A stretch of DNA of 13,399 bases from Leyella stercorea (GCF_019052365.1 NZ_JAHQUY010000074.1:1-13399); one strand, 5' to 3'; shown: positions 6,253-12,979, numbered from the stretch's first letter. Translations and numbers: made by a program. Notes: generated by a model from the letters alone, not told the origin.

Positions 6253-6446
6253 CAATCAAACCATTTTTGTTAAACACGGAGGGCAGAGCATGGCGTCGGG
6301 CAAGTCTGGGTGAGACTTCGCAAAGGCTATCAAGGTCTGCTTTGCTCCTGTCGTAGCAGAAACGGTAGCATATTGAAAAACAATAGATAAAGACAGATGA
6401 ATGAGAATTCCGGCAGCAGGAACAGTGTCGGGATTCTTGTTTTTTT
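6253..6446 (+). ncRNA. Structured RNA upstream of greA (sRNA or attenuated leader)
   Basis: Between a strong promoter and a terminator-like hairpin lies about 194 nt without a convincing ORF. GGAG plus CAGAGCA (6278-6290, two-base bulge) pairs with TGCTTTGCTCC (6338-6348); inside it AAGTCT (6302-6307) pairs with AGACTT (6313-6318). A third weak stem joins CTGTCG and CGGTAG just downstream. The 3' end is a 10-bp stem, 6404-6413 with 6428-6437, followed by T residues at 6440-6446. This is either a free-standing small RNA of about 190 nt or a greA leader controlled by termination. The Bacteroidales-1 motif of Rfam, proposed as a 6S-like RNA, is one candidate, but I could not match it from memory. 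I do not recognise RNase P, SRP RNA, tmRNA or a known riboswitch. Confidence 0.55.
6404..6446 (+). terminator. Terminator-like hairpin 44 bp before greA
   Basis: AGAATTCCGG (6404-6413) pairs with TCGGGATTCT (6428-6437), ten pairs with two G-U, around a 14-nt loop. TTGTTTTTTT follows (6437-6446). The large loop and G-U pairs make it weaker than the terminator at 4338-4369, so partial read-through into greA is plausible. Confidence 0.65.
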
Positions 6447-6489
6447 GTTATAGTAAAGAAAAAACATTAATAAAACAAACAAAGAAATC

Positions 6490-6957
6490 ATGGCTTACAT
6501 GTCACAAGAAGGCTACGACAAGCTCGTTGCCGATTTGAAACAGCTCGAATCAGTAGAGCGTCCGAAGGCTTCTGCAGCTATTGCTGAGGCTCGCGACAAG
6601 GGCGATTTGAGCGAGAATGCTGAGTATGACGCCGCTAAGGAGGCTCAGGCTCATCTCGAAGAGAAGATAAACCGTCTGAAGGTTGCTATCGCCGAGGCGA
6701 AGATTATCGACACATCGCGTCTTAGCACAAATACTGTGCAGATTCTGTCGAAGGTGGTGATGACAAACCTCGCCAACAAAGCAAAGATGTCCTACACCAT
6801 CGTGAGCGAGAGCGAGGCTAACCTGCGTGAGGGCAAGATCTCTATCAATACACCTATCGCTCAGGGACTGCTCAACAAGAAGGTGGGCGACGAAGTGGAG
6901 ATCAAGATTCCGCGTGGCACTATCCACCTGCGCATCGATAGCATCTCTTTCGAATAA
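6490..6957 (+). CDS. greA: Transcription elongation factor GreA
   Basis: GreA binds the secondary channel of RNA polymerase and stimulates cleavage of the 3' end of backtracked RNA. The 155-residue product has the family's usual length and layout: an N-terminal coiled coil (about residues 1-75) with the acidic tip ARDKGDLSENAEYDAAKE, where D41 and E44 correspond to the catalytic acidic pair, then a C-terminal FKBP-like domain ending with the family pattern of TPIAQGLLNKKVGDEVEI. The start ATG at 6490 gives the expected MAYMSQEGY beginning. It lies alone between a leader RNA with a possible terminator upstream and a hairpin terminator downstream, so its level may be set by read-through of the leader. 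I see no anomaly in the protein. Confidence 0.97.
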   Translation: MAYMSQEGYDKLVADLKQLESVERPKASAAIAEARDKGDLSENAEYDAAKEAQAHLEEKINRLKVAIAEAKIIDTSRLSTNTVQILSKVVMTNLANKAKMSYTIVSESEANLREGKISINTPIAQGLLNKKVGDEVEIKIPRGTIHLRIDSISFE

Positions 6958-7027
6958 AAGAGGGTGTGGTAGCACCGCATCAGACATTGGAAAAATCGCC
7001 TCATTGGGCGCTCAAAATACGTTCGAA

Positions 7028-7067
7028 GCCAGAAACCGCAGACCTGGAGTCTGAGGTTTCTGGCTTT
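7028..7067 (+). terminator. Hairpin terminator after greA
   Basis: GCCAGAAACC (7028-7037) pairs with GGTTTCTGGC (7055-7064) and, after a G/A mismatch, CAGAC with GTCTG, giving a 15-bp stem with a CTGGA loop. Only TTT follows, so termination by this hairpin alone may be incomplete, but the stem is long. Confidence 0.65.
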
Positions 7068-7117
7068 CGCGTATATAAAAATATGTGTGAATGCGTGTGC
7101 TTGTCCGTTTTTTTCAC

Positions 7118-7126
7118 TAATTTTGT
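7118..7126 (+). promoter_or_regulatory. Probable -7 element of the HIT gene
   Basis: TAATTTTGT at 7118-7126 matches the TAnnTTTG core and lies 28 bp before the ATG at 7154. No good -33 TTTG is found at the right distance, so this promoter is less certain than the others in the window. Confidence 0.5.
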
Positions 7127-7153
7127 AGAAATAAACTTTTAAAACCTATTGTT

Positions 7154-7552
7154 ATGGATATATTCTCTAAAATCGCCGCAGGCGAGATTCCCAGCTATAA
7201 GTGTGCTGAGAGCGAACAGTTCTACGCTTTCCTTGATATCAACCCATTGGTGAAGGGCCACACACTCGTCATTCCGCGCCGCGAAGTGGACTACATCTTC
7301 GACATGGAGGACGACGAGATTGCCCAGTATCAGGTGTTTGCAAAGAAGGTGGCTGTAGCCATCAAGCGCGCTTTCCCATGTATCAAGGTGGGCGAGGCAG
7401 TGCTCGGACTCGAAGTGCCACACGCTCATATCCATCTCATCCCGATGCAGTCGGAGAAGGACATGCTCTTCTCTAACCCGAAGCTGAAGCTCTCGGAAGA
7501 GGAGTTCCGCGAGATAGCCGACAAGATCTACACCGAGTTCAAGAAACTGTAA
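7154..7552 (+). CDS. HIT-family nucleotide hydrolase (HINT-like)
   Basis: This 132-residue protein belongs to the histidine triad superfamily. The catalytic motif PHAHIHLIP, with the HxHxH triad, lies at about residues 94-102, and the N-terminal DIFSKIAAGEIPSYK is the usual opening of bacterial HIT proteins. The family hydrolyses nucleoside phosphoramidates or dinucleotides through a nucleotidyl-histidine intermediate. Length and architecture are normal. The ATG at 7154 lies 28 bp after a -7-like box. The next gene begins 24 bp after the stop with no terminator between, so the HIT gene may be the first gene of the glycan cassette transcript, although its role is likely general nucleotide salvage rather than glycan synthesis. 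Confidence 0.93.
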   Translation: MDIFSKIAAGEIPSYKCAESEQFYAFLDINPLVKGHTLVIPRREVDYIFDMEDDEIAQYQVFAKKVAVAIKRAFPCIKVGEAVLGLEVPHAHIHLIPMQSEKDMLFSNPKLKLSEEEFREIADKIYTEFKKL

Positions 7553-7576
7553 CACAACAACCCCCGCAATTCAGCT

Positions 7577-8950
7577 ATGAAGAGAAACATTGCCATTATA
7601 CTCGCTGGTGGAGTGGGCTCACGCCTTGGTATGTCCACACCGAAACAGTTCTTTAAGGTGGCAGGCAAGATGGTCGTGGAGCACACCATCGACGTGTTCG
7701 AGCGCAACCAGCACATCGACGAGATAGCCATTGTGTCTAATCCGGCGCTCGTTGCCGACTTCGAGAATATCGTGCTGCGCAACAAGTGGCGCAAGGTGAA
7801 GAAGATACTGAAGGGCGGAGCCGAGCGCTACTACTCGTCGCTCTCTGCCATCACCGCCTATCAGAACGAGGACGCCAACCTCATCTTCCACGACGCCGTA
7901 CGTCCGCTCGTCAGCCAGCGCATCATCGACGACGTCGTGAAGGCGCTCGACACCCACCGCGCCGTGAACGTAGCCGTGCCTTCTGCCGATACGATCATCG
8001 AGGTGGACGGCGACTTCATCACTAACATCCCCGACCGTTCTCGTCTGCGTCGCGGACAGACTCCGCAGGCGTTCGACCGCCAGCTCATTGCCGAGGCTTA
8101 CGAGAAAGCGCTCAAGGATCCCAACTTCCGCACTACCGACGACTGTGGCGTGGTGCGCACCTATCTGCCCGAAGAGCCTATCTTCGTGGTGCGTGGCGAG
8201 GAGAGCAACATGAAGCTCACCTATCGCGAGGACACATACATGATGGACAAGCTGTTCCAGCTGAAGAGCACCGAGCCTAACGACGTGCAGATTGGCGCTG
8301 AGTCGTTCTGCGGAAAAGTGGCTGTGGTGTTCGGCGGAAGCTACGGCATCGGCAAGAACATCGTGGAGATGCTCGAGCAGAGCGGCGCTCATGTGCACTC
8401 GTTCTCGCGCGGCGCAACGCATACCGATGTCGGCGACGACAACCAGGTGGCTCTTGCTCTGTCTGCTGTGGAGCAGAAGGAAGGACATATCGACTATGTT
8501 ATCAACACCGCCGGCGTGCTCAACCGCGAACCGCTCGCTTCGATGGAGTACGACACCATACTGAAGGCTGTGCAGACCAACTATATGGGCACGGTGAACG
8601 TGGCTCTGCGTGCTCGTCCTTACCTGCAGCGCACACGCGGCAAGCTCATCTTCTTCACATCCAGCTCGTACACCCGCGGTCGCGCTTTCTACAGCATCTA
8701 CTCGTCTACAAAGGCTGCCATCGTCAACTTTGTGCAGGCTGTTGCGCAGGAGTGGGATGCCGACGGCATCAGCATCAACTGCATCAACCCTGAGCGCACC
8801 AAGACTCCGATGCGCCAGCAGAACTTCGGCATCGAGCCGGACGAGACGCTGCTCATGCCGGAACGTGTGGCTGAGGCTACGCTGCGCACCCTGCTCACCG
8901 ACTGCACGGGTCAGGTGATTGACGTGCGCCGACCTGCGGCTGGCAAGTAA
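7577..8950 (+). CDS. Bifunctional CDP-ribitol synthase: IspD/TarI-like cytidylyltransferase fused to SDR reductase
   Basis: The 457-residue protein has two domains. Residues 1 to about 235 form an IspD/TarI-type cytidylyltransferase: LAGGVGSRLGMSTPKQF near 9-25, HDAVRP, GQTPQAF and TDDCGVV, with a closing LTYREDTYMM. Residues about 243-457 form a short-chain dehydrogenase: GGSYGIG (253-259) for NAD(P) binding, NTAG in place of NNAG, a serine near 362-364 and YSSTK with Y375 and K379. The same order is known in Haemophilus Acs1/Bcs1, which reduces D-ribulose 5-phosphate to ribitol 5-phosphate and joins it to CTP to make CDP-ribitol. That activity is my best call here. Plain isoprenoid IspD is unlikely because of the fused reductase and the LicD and glycosyltransferase neighbours. 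A LicD gene follows after 66 bp. Confidence 0.9.
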   Translation: MKRNIAIILAGGVGSRLGMSTPKQFFKVAGKMVVEHTIDVFERNQHIDEIAIVSNPALVADFENIVLRNKWRKVKKILKGGAERYYSSLSAITAYQNEDANLIFHDAVRPLVSQRIIDDVVKALDTHRAVNVAVPSADTIIEVDGDFITNIPDRSRLRRGQTPQAFDRQLIAEAYEKALKDPNFRTTDDCGVVRTYLPEEPIFVVRGEESNMKLTYREDTYMMDKLFQLKSTEPNDVQIGAESFCGKVAVVFGGSYGIGKNIVEMLEQSGAHVHSFSRGATHTDVGDDNQVALALSAVEQKEGHIDYVINTAGVLNREPLASMEYDTILKAVQTNYMGTVNVALRARPYLQRTRGKLIFFTSSSYTRGRAFYSIYSSTKAAIVNFVQAVAQEWDADGISINCINPERTKTPMRQQNFGIEPDETLLMPERVAEATLRTLLTDCTGQVIDVRRPAAGK

Positions 8951-8954
8951 CAAG

Positions 8955-8992
8955 GCAAGCCGACGAGTTGACGTGTCGGCTTCTCGGCTTGC
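8955..8992 (+). other. Mutually exclusive hairpins between the CDP-ribitol synthase and LicD genes
   Basis: The left arm GCAAGCCGAC (8955-8964) can pair either with GTCGGCTT (8975-8982) or with TCGGCTTGC (8984-8992), because TCGGCTT is repeated. Only one pairing can form at a time. No T-run follows, so this is not a strong terminator; it might set the ratio of the two flanking gene products. Confidence 0.5.
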
Positions 8993-9016
8993 TGTTCTTC
9001 AACGAAACAATTATAA

Positions 9017-9835
9017 ATGGATTATATAACCGAATTCAAACAGCGCCACCTCCGTCGTGCGCAGCTCAAGCAACTCTCCATTCTTGAGGAGATAGACCGC
9101 ATCTGTCGAAAGCACGACATCAAGTACTGGCTCGACGGAGGCACTCTGCTCGGCGCCGTGCGTCACGGAGGCTTCATTCCGTGGGACGACGATATCGACA
9201 TCGCCATGACGCTCGCCGACTCGCGCCGCTTCGCCGCGATTGCTCCTAAGGAACTGCGTAGCGGACTCGTGCTGCAAACGCCCGAGACCGAGAACACCAG
9301 AGAGCCGATTATGAAGGTGCGCGACCTCAACTCGTTCTACGTTGAGGGCAATGAGGACTTCTCGCTTGACTACTCTAAGGGACTCTTCGTAGACATCTTT
9401 CCGTTCATTCCTTACCCTAACGTGTCGCGCAGCTTCTGCAAGCGTTACGGCAAGGCTATGTCGAAGTGCTACTCCATATTGCACCACTCGCATCAGTACT
9501 CGTGGCGTGCTACGTTCGAACTGTTCTACTTCGGTGCGAAGTATCTTTTCTGCAAATCGGTGTGGGCTGCAGCCTTCGCCCTACGCAAGTGCGACACCTA
9601 CATTTCCAACGTGCTTATCAACAACGGCTACGGCATCATGCACCGCCGCGACTGCGTGTTCCCGCTTTCCACGATAGAGTTCGAAGGCAAGCGCTTCGCT
9701 GCGCCAGCCGACCCCGACGCTTATCTGAGCGACCTCTACCGCAATTATATGCAGGTTCCGCCGAAGGAGAAGCAGAAGGTTCACGCCGTATTCATTCTGC
9801 CCGACTTGATTGAGGAGGCAGAAGTCAAGAAGTAG
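9017..9835 (+). CDS. LicD/fukutin-family phosphotransferase, probable ribitol-phosphate transferase
   Basis: The 272-residue protein has the LicD signature at residues 38-61: WLDGGTLLGAVRHGG, then FIPWDDDIDIAM with the metal-binding DDDID run. The conserved KVRDLN and GLFVDIFPF segments follow near residues 100-130, as in LicD proteins. The family moves a phospho-alcohol from a CDP carrier to a sugar: phosphocholine for LicD, ribitol-5-phosphate for human fukutin and FKRP. Since the gene just upstream should make CDP-ribitol and no choline-kinase or choline cytidylyltransferase gene is visible, ribitol-phosphate is the likely cargo (inference). The protein has no signal peptide, so it should act on the cytosolic side on a growing lipid-linked glycan. 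The stop is 56 bp before the next gene. Confidence 0.9.
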   Translation: MDYITEFKQRHLRRAQLKQLSILEEIDRICRKHDIKYWLDGGTLLGAVRHGGFIPWDDDIDIAMTLADSRRFAAIAPKELRSGLVLQTPETENTREPIMKVRDLNSFYVEGNEDFSLDYSKGLFVDIFPFIPYPNVSRSFCKRYGKAMSKCYSILHHSHQYSWRATFELFYFGAKYLFCKSVWAAAFALRKCDTYISNVLINNGYGIMHRRDCVFPLSTIEFEGKRFAAPADPDAYLSDLYRNYMQVPPKEKQKVHAVFILPDLIEEAEVKK

Positions 9836-9891
9836 TGTTGTGGCATAAAGCTATCCGCAACACTCTTGCTAACATAATTATTTTATACGAA

Positions 9892-10989
9892 ATGAAGCAG
9901 ACCGAAACCGTAGCGGTGGTGATGTGTACATACAACGGAGCGAGTCGACACCTTGCAGAGCAGCTCGACTCGCTCTTTGCGCAGACCCAGCCGCCGAAGG
10001 AGATAATAGTGCAGGACGACTGTTCTACCGACAACACCATGGAGATGCTCGCCGACTATGCCCGCCGTGCGCCCCACGGAGTGCAGATGCGTGTCTATCA
10101 GAACGCGCAGCAGCAGGGCATCAACCGCAACTTCTTCTCAGCCATGCACCGCGCCACAGCCGACCTCATCGCCGTTTGCGACCAGGACGACATCTGGCTG
10201 CCTACGAAGCTCGAGGAGCAAAGCGCCGCTATCGGTCAGAACATGATGTGTGTCTGCCGATCGGTGCCGTTCACCGAGACCGGTGCTGAGGTGCGCTACG
10301 ACAGTCGCCGGCCCAACTGCAACCTCATCCGTCTGTTCTATGCCTCGATGATGGGCCACTGCCAGATGCTGCGTCGCGAGTTGCTCGACGTGATACCTAC
10401 CGAGGAGGAGTGTCCCGAGATATATCGCCGCACATGCTACGACGTGATGACCGCCACTGCCGCTGCGGCTCTCGACAGCATCGTGCTGCTCGATAAGGTG
10501 CTTGTGCGCCAGCGCCGCTATGCCGAGGCTGCCACATACGTCGGTGTCGACGCCCATCGTGTGCGGTCTGCCGACAATGCAGCCTACATGGTGTGGTACG
10601 GCGTGCGCAACTATTCGAAGGTGAAGCCCTGGATGAACGCCCACTTCGCCGCTCGCCGCGACTTTCTGCTTTGGGTAGAACGCAAGTCGAAGACTGCCTT
10701 CTCGGTTTCTGAAGCAGTTCTTCGTGATTCGGAGCTTTCTCCGTCAAGCAAAAACACCGTTCTCCCCACTACCGACAACGCCCTCTTCAGCGACGGCTTG
10801 CGCTTGCTCAACTACGAGACGGGTAGGGGACTGAAGGCGTTCTTCGGCCTGCTGCGAATGTACGTGCGCTATCGCCACCGCATCTTCTACACCCACGAGA
10901 CCGACCCCGTTGCGTTTCTGCGCGCCGTGCTCCATCCGTTCATGCAGATATACAACTACCGCTACCTCGTAGGCAAGACCTACCGTTGA
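9892..10989 (+). CDS. GT2-like glycosyltransferase (GT-A fold)
   Basis: The 365-residue protein opens with the GT-A start VAVVMCTYNGA (residues 7-17), then QDDCSTDNTMEML, and has the metal-binding DQDD at 97-100 inside CDQDDIWLP, all hallmarks of GT2 enzymes that build surface polysaccharides. The remaining two thirds show no further motif I can name; the C-terminal part is rich in aromatic and basic residues and may bind the membrane or acceptor. I chose the ATG at 9892 because it places the fold start properly; a GTG at 9835 overlapping the LicD stop would add 19 unrelated residues. It would add a sugar to the same glycan that receives ribitol-phosphate. Donor and acceptor are unknown. Confidence 0.9.
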   Translation: MKQTETVAVVMCTYNGASRHLAEQLDSLFAQTQPPKEIIVQDDCSTDNTMEMLADYARRAPHGVQMRVYQNAQQQGINRNFFSAMHRATADLIAVCDQDDIWLPTKLEEQSAAIGQNMMCVCRSVPFTETGAEVRYDSRRPNCNLIRLFYASMMGHCQMLRRELLDVIPTEEECPEIYRRTCYDVMTATAAAALDSIVLLDKVLVRQRRYAEAATYVGVDAHRVRSADNAAYMVWYGVRNYSKVKPWMNAHFAARRDFLLWVERKSKTAFSVSEAVLRDSELSPSSKNTVLPTTDNALFSDGLRLLNYETGRGLKAFFGLLRMYVRYRHRIFYTHETDPVAFLRAVLHPFMQIYNYRYLVGKTYR

Positions 10990-11027
10990 CATCCGGCGGT
11001 CTTACCCGTAACAACCCCATACATATT

Positions 11028-12146
11028 ATGAAGGTTTATTTCTACCATACGCAGAACATACAGTATTGCCTCCGTCGCATGGCGGAGGGCGAGTTCCCGT
11101 CGCATTTCCTATACGGAGCGTGCCACCTTGCCGACAACGGCGTCGACGTGGTGTATCACCGCTCGCCGAAGCACGAACTCTCCCGACTGAAGACAGCGCT
11201 CTATACGGCGTGGCGTGTGCTCACCTGCCGCGAGCGTTTCGACGCCATCTATGCCACCCACTACAAAGGTCTCGAACTCGTTGTGCTGCTGCGCGCACTC
11301 GGCTTGTTCCGCAAGCCCATCGTCGTGTGGCACCACCAGCCCATAGTGAAGTCGAAGAGCCGCCTGCGCGAACTGCTCGGTCGCTTTTTCTACAAAGGTT
11401 TCGACCGCCTGATATTCTTCTCTCAGAAACTCGTCGACGACTCGCTGAAGGCGCCGAAAGCCGATCCGCGCAAGCTCGTCGTAGGGCATTGGGGTGCCGA
11501 CCTCGCCTTTTATGATAAGATAAAGGCTGAACTCAAAGCGGAGCAAGTCTCATCACCTCAACACCTCACCACAACACCACCTCACCACAACACCACCTCA
11601 ACATCTTTCATCGCCACTGGCAAGGAGCAGCGCGACCAGCCCACGCTCATCGAAGCGTTCAACCGCACCGGTCGCCACCTTATATTATATATAGGTATCA
11701 ATCCGAACCCGAACGTGCCCAACCCCAACCTCGAAGCCGTGGAGCGCTGCAAACCCGCCGATAACATCGACGTGGTGAAGATATGCGGACTGCTGCCTTA
11801 CGAGATAGCTCGCGAAGTGGCGAAAGCCGACTGCGTAGTCATCTGCTGCCACCGCACACGCTACACCGCCGGACTCACCACCGTTGTGGAAGCGCTCGCT
11901 CTCGGTCTGCCCATCATCTGCAGTCGCAATCCGCAGATACCGGTCGACTTCGACCGTCTTGGCTGCGGCATCTCCGTTGAATATGGCGACGTCGAGGGGT
12001 GGCAGAGAGCCGTCGAATACATAGCCTCTCATCCCGAAGAAGCACGCAAGATGGGCTGTCGCGGACGCGAACTTGCTGAGCGAATGTTCAACGACGAACG
12101 TTGCGCAAAGGAGGTTGCTGAGGTTATAAAAGAAATTAGTTTGTAA
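11028..12146 (+). CDS. GT4-like glycosyltransferase (GT-B fold) with a repeat-encoded insert
   Basis: The 372-residue protein is a GT-B enzyme. The N-terminal half starts MKVYFYHTQNIQYC and has the HHQP region typical of GT4-like acceptor domains. The C-terminal donor half carries AGLTTVVEALALGLPII with the conserved glutamate E288, and ends with helices usual for the family. Residues 175-193 are a low-complexity Ser/Thr/Pro/His run encoded by a 16-bp tandem repeat at the domain junction, just before FIATGKE. The insert probably forms a flexible linker. The ATG at 11028 is preferred to a TTG at 10986 that overlaps the previous gene. It is the last gene of the cassette; its stop overlaps a hairpin next to the rubrerythrin promoter. 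Sugar specificity is unknown. Confidence 0.88.
   Translation: MKVYFYHTQNIQYCLRRMAEGEFPSHFLYGACHLADNGVDVVYHRSPKHELSRLKTALYTAWRVLTCRERFDAIYATHYKGLELVVLLRALGLFRKPIVVWHHQPIVKSKSRLRELLGRFFYKGFDRLIFFSQKLVDDSLKAPKADPRKLVVGHWGADLAFYDKIKAELKAEQVSSPQHLTTTPPHHNTTSTSFIATGKEQRDQPTLIEAFNRTGRHLILYIGINPNPNVPNPNLEAVERCKPADNIDVVKICGLLPYEIAREVAKADCVVICCHRTRYTAGLTTVVEALALGLPIICSRNPQIPVDFDRLGCGISVEYGDVEGWQRAVEYIASHPEEARKMGCRGRELAERMFNDERCAKEVAEVIKEISL
11555..11600 (+). repeat. 16-bp tandem repeat inside the GT4-like gene
   Basis: ACCTCACCACAACACC occurs twice in direct succession, at 11563-11578 and 11579-11594, flanked on both sides by the partial unit ACCTCA. The unit length is not a multiple of three, so gain or loss of one unit shifts the frame. 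It encodes the low-complexity insert at residues 175-193 of the glycosyltransferase. Confidence 0.9.
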
Positions 12147-12157
12147 AAATTACAAAC
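12139..12157. other. Palindrome at the GT4 stop codon and rubrerythrin promoter
   Basis: GTTTGTAA (12139-12146) and TTACAAAC (12150-12157) are perfect complements with an AAA gap. The left arm contains the stop codon of the glycosyltransferase and the right arm ends 5 bp before the -33 element of rubrerythrin. It could end the upstream mRNA or bind a regulator of rubrerythrin. Confidence 0.5.
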
Positions 12158-12162
12158 ATTCC

Positions 12163-12194
12163 TTTGCAGTTTCAAACTTAATCTGTATCTTTGC
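12163..12194 (+). promoter_or_regulatory. Promoter of the rubrerythrin gene
   Basis: The -33 TTTG (12163-12166) and -7 TATCTTTGC (12186-12194) are 19 bp apart, an ideal Bacteroidetes match. The leader to the ATG at 12295 is about 95 nt. Confidence 0.85.
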
Positions 12195-12202
12195 AGAAGA
12201 AA

Positions 12203-12260
12203 GGCTGCATCTCGGCAATTCAAGCAAGCTTGATTGCACTCGATTTGCACTTTCTTTGCA
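12203..12260. repeat. Candidate dispersed extragenic repeat in the rubrerythrin leader
   Basis: The stretch starting GGCTGCATCTCGGCAATTC and ending in CTTTCTTTGCA contains a small stem, GCAATTCAAG with CTTGATTGC around CAAG. I recall similar text between genes in Prevotella genomes, which would make it a dispersed element that may carry promoters, but this is memory and was not checked. It forms most of the rubrerythrin 5' leader. Confidence 0.4.
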
Positions 12261-12294
12261 AAACAAAGTAAAAATGGCTTAAAGAATAATCATT

Positions 12295-12837
12295 ATGAAG
12301 GAACTTAAAGGAACAAAAACAGAGCGCAACCTGCAGGAGGCTTTCGCAGGTGAGTCGCAGGCACGCAACAAGTACACATACTACGCATCAAAGGCTCGCA
12401 AGGAGGGCTATGAGCAGATAGCTGCTCTCTTCGAGGAGACAGCACAGAACGAGAAGGAGCACGCAAAGATGTGGTTCAAGTATCTGCAGGGTGGTGCCAT
12501 CAAGGACACCGTAGAGAACCTGAAGGATGCTGCTGCTGGCGAGAACTTCGAGTGGACTGACATGTACGATCGCATGGCTAAGGAGGCCGACGAGGAAGGT
12601 TTCGCAGAGATTGCTGCCGCTATGCGTGGCGTAGGTGCTATCGAGAAGCACCACGAGGAGCGCTATCGCAAACTCCTGAAGAATATCGAGGACGGCGTAG
12701 TGTTCTCTCGCGACGGCGATTGCATCTGGCAGTGCCGCAACTGTGGTCACATCGTTGTAGGCAAGCAGGCTCCGGAGCTCTGCCCGGTGTGCAAGCATCC
12801 GCAGGCGTACTTCGAGCTGAAGGCAGAAAACTATTAA
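12295..12837 (+). CDS. rbr: Rubrerythrin (peroxide reductase)
   Basis: Rubrerythrin reduces hydrogen peroxide in anaerobes, in the cytosol, using a di-iron site and a rubredoxin-like iron. The 180-residue product has the N-terminal four-helix domain with AGESQAR (E20), NEKEH (E53, H56) and IEKHHEERY (E117, H120), and a C-terminal rubredoxin-like domain with cysteines 147, 150, 163 and 166 in CRNCGH and CPVCKH. Where Desulfovibrio rubrerythrin has its E94/E97 pair, this protein has E86 and D89 (FEWTDMY), a conservative change that I believe is common in one subgroup. The gene has its own promoter and is probably single. Oxidative-stress regulation would be expected, but no recognisable OxyR or PerR site is seen beyond the palindrome at 12139-12157. 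Confidence 0.97.
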   Translation: MKELKGTKTERNLQEAFAGESQARNKYTYYASKARKEGYEQIAALFEETAQNEKEHAKMWFKYLQGGAIKDTVENLKDAAAGENFEWTDMYDRMAKEADEEGFAEIAAAMRGVGAIEKHHEERYRKLLKNIEDGVVFSRDGDCIWQCRNCGHIVVGKQAPELCPVCKHPQAYFELKAENY

Positions 12838-12906
12838 AAGTAATAAGTAGGAGCCGTGGGCATTCCTGCGTATTTTCACAGCACATAGTTTTAAAAACAA
12901 CCGCTT

Positions 12907-12937
12907 CCGCAAAACTTTTGCTTCAAAAGTTTTGCGG
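12907..12937. other. Perfect 14-bp-arm palindrome overlapping the tRNA promoter
   Basis: CCGCAAAACTTTTG (12907-12920) and CAAAAGTTTTGCGG (12924-12937) are exact complements around CTT. The right arm holds the -33 TTTG of the tRNA-Leu promoter. It lies 70 bp after the rubrerythrin stop and could serve as its terminator, but no T-run follows on the plus strand; on the minus strand a GTTTTTA stretch follows. Confidence 0.7.
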
Positions 12938-12962
12938 AACGAAATAAAAAGCGTACCTTTGC
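12931..12962 (+). promoter_or_regulatory. Promoter of tRNA-Leu
   Basis: The -33 TTTG (12931-12934) and -7 TACCTTTGC (12954-12962) are 19 bp apart. The tRNA begins 17 bp after the -7 box, so the 5' leader to be removed by RNase P is only about a dozen nucleotides. Confidence 0.8.
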
Positions 12963-12979
12963 ACTCGCAAAACGCCAAT

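Noticed and set aside
7577..8290. Isoprenoid-pathway IspD
   Set aside because: The cytidylyltransferase is fused to an SDR reductase and placed with LicD and glycosyltransferase genes, which fits CDP-ribitol synthesis better.
7619..8953. Long open frame on the minus strand opposite the CDP-ribitol synthase
   Set aside because: It mirrors the codon structure of the true gene, has low-complexity His/Val/Arg-rich content and no motif.
9835..9891. GTG start for the GT2-like gene overlapping the LicD stop
   Set aside because: The added 19 residues precede the expected fold start and show no similarity to the family; the ATG at 9892 starts directly before the first strand.
10986..11027. TTG start for the GT4-like gene overlapping the GT2-like gene
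   Set aside because: The added residues are polar and unlike GT-B N-termini; the ATG at 11028 begins MKVYFYH, a normal first strand.
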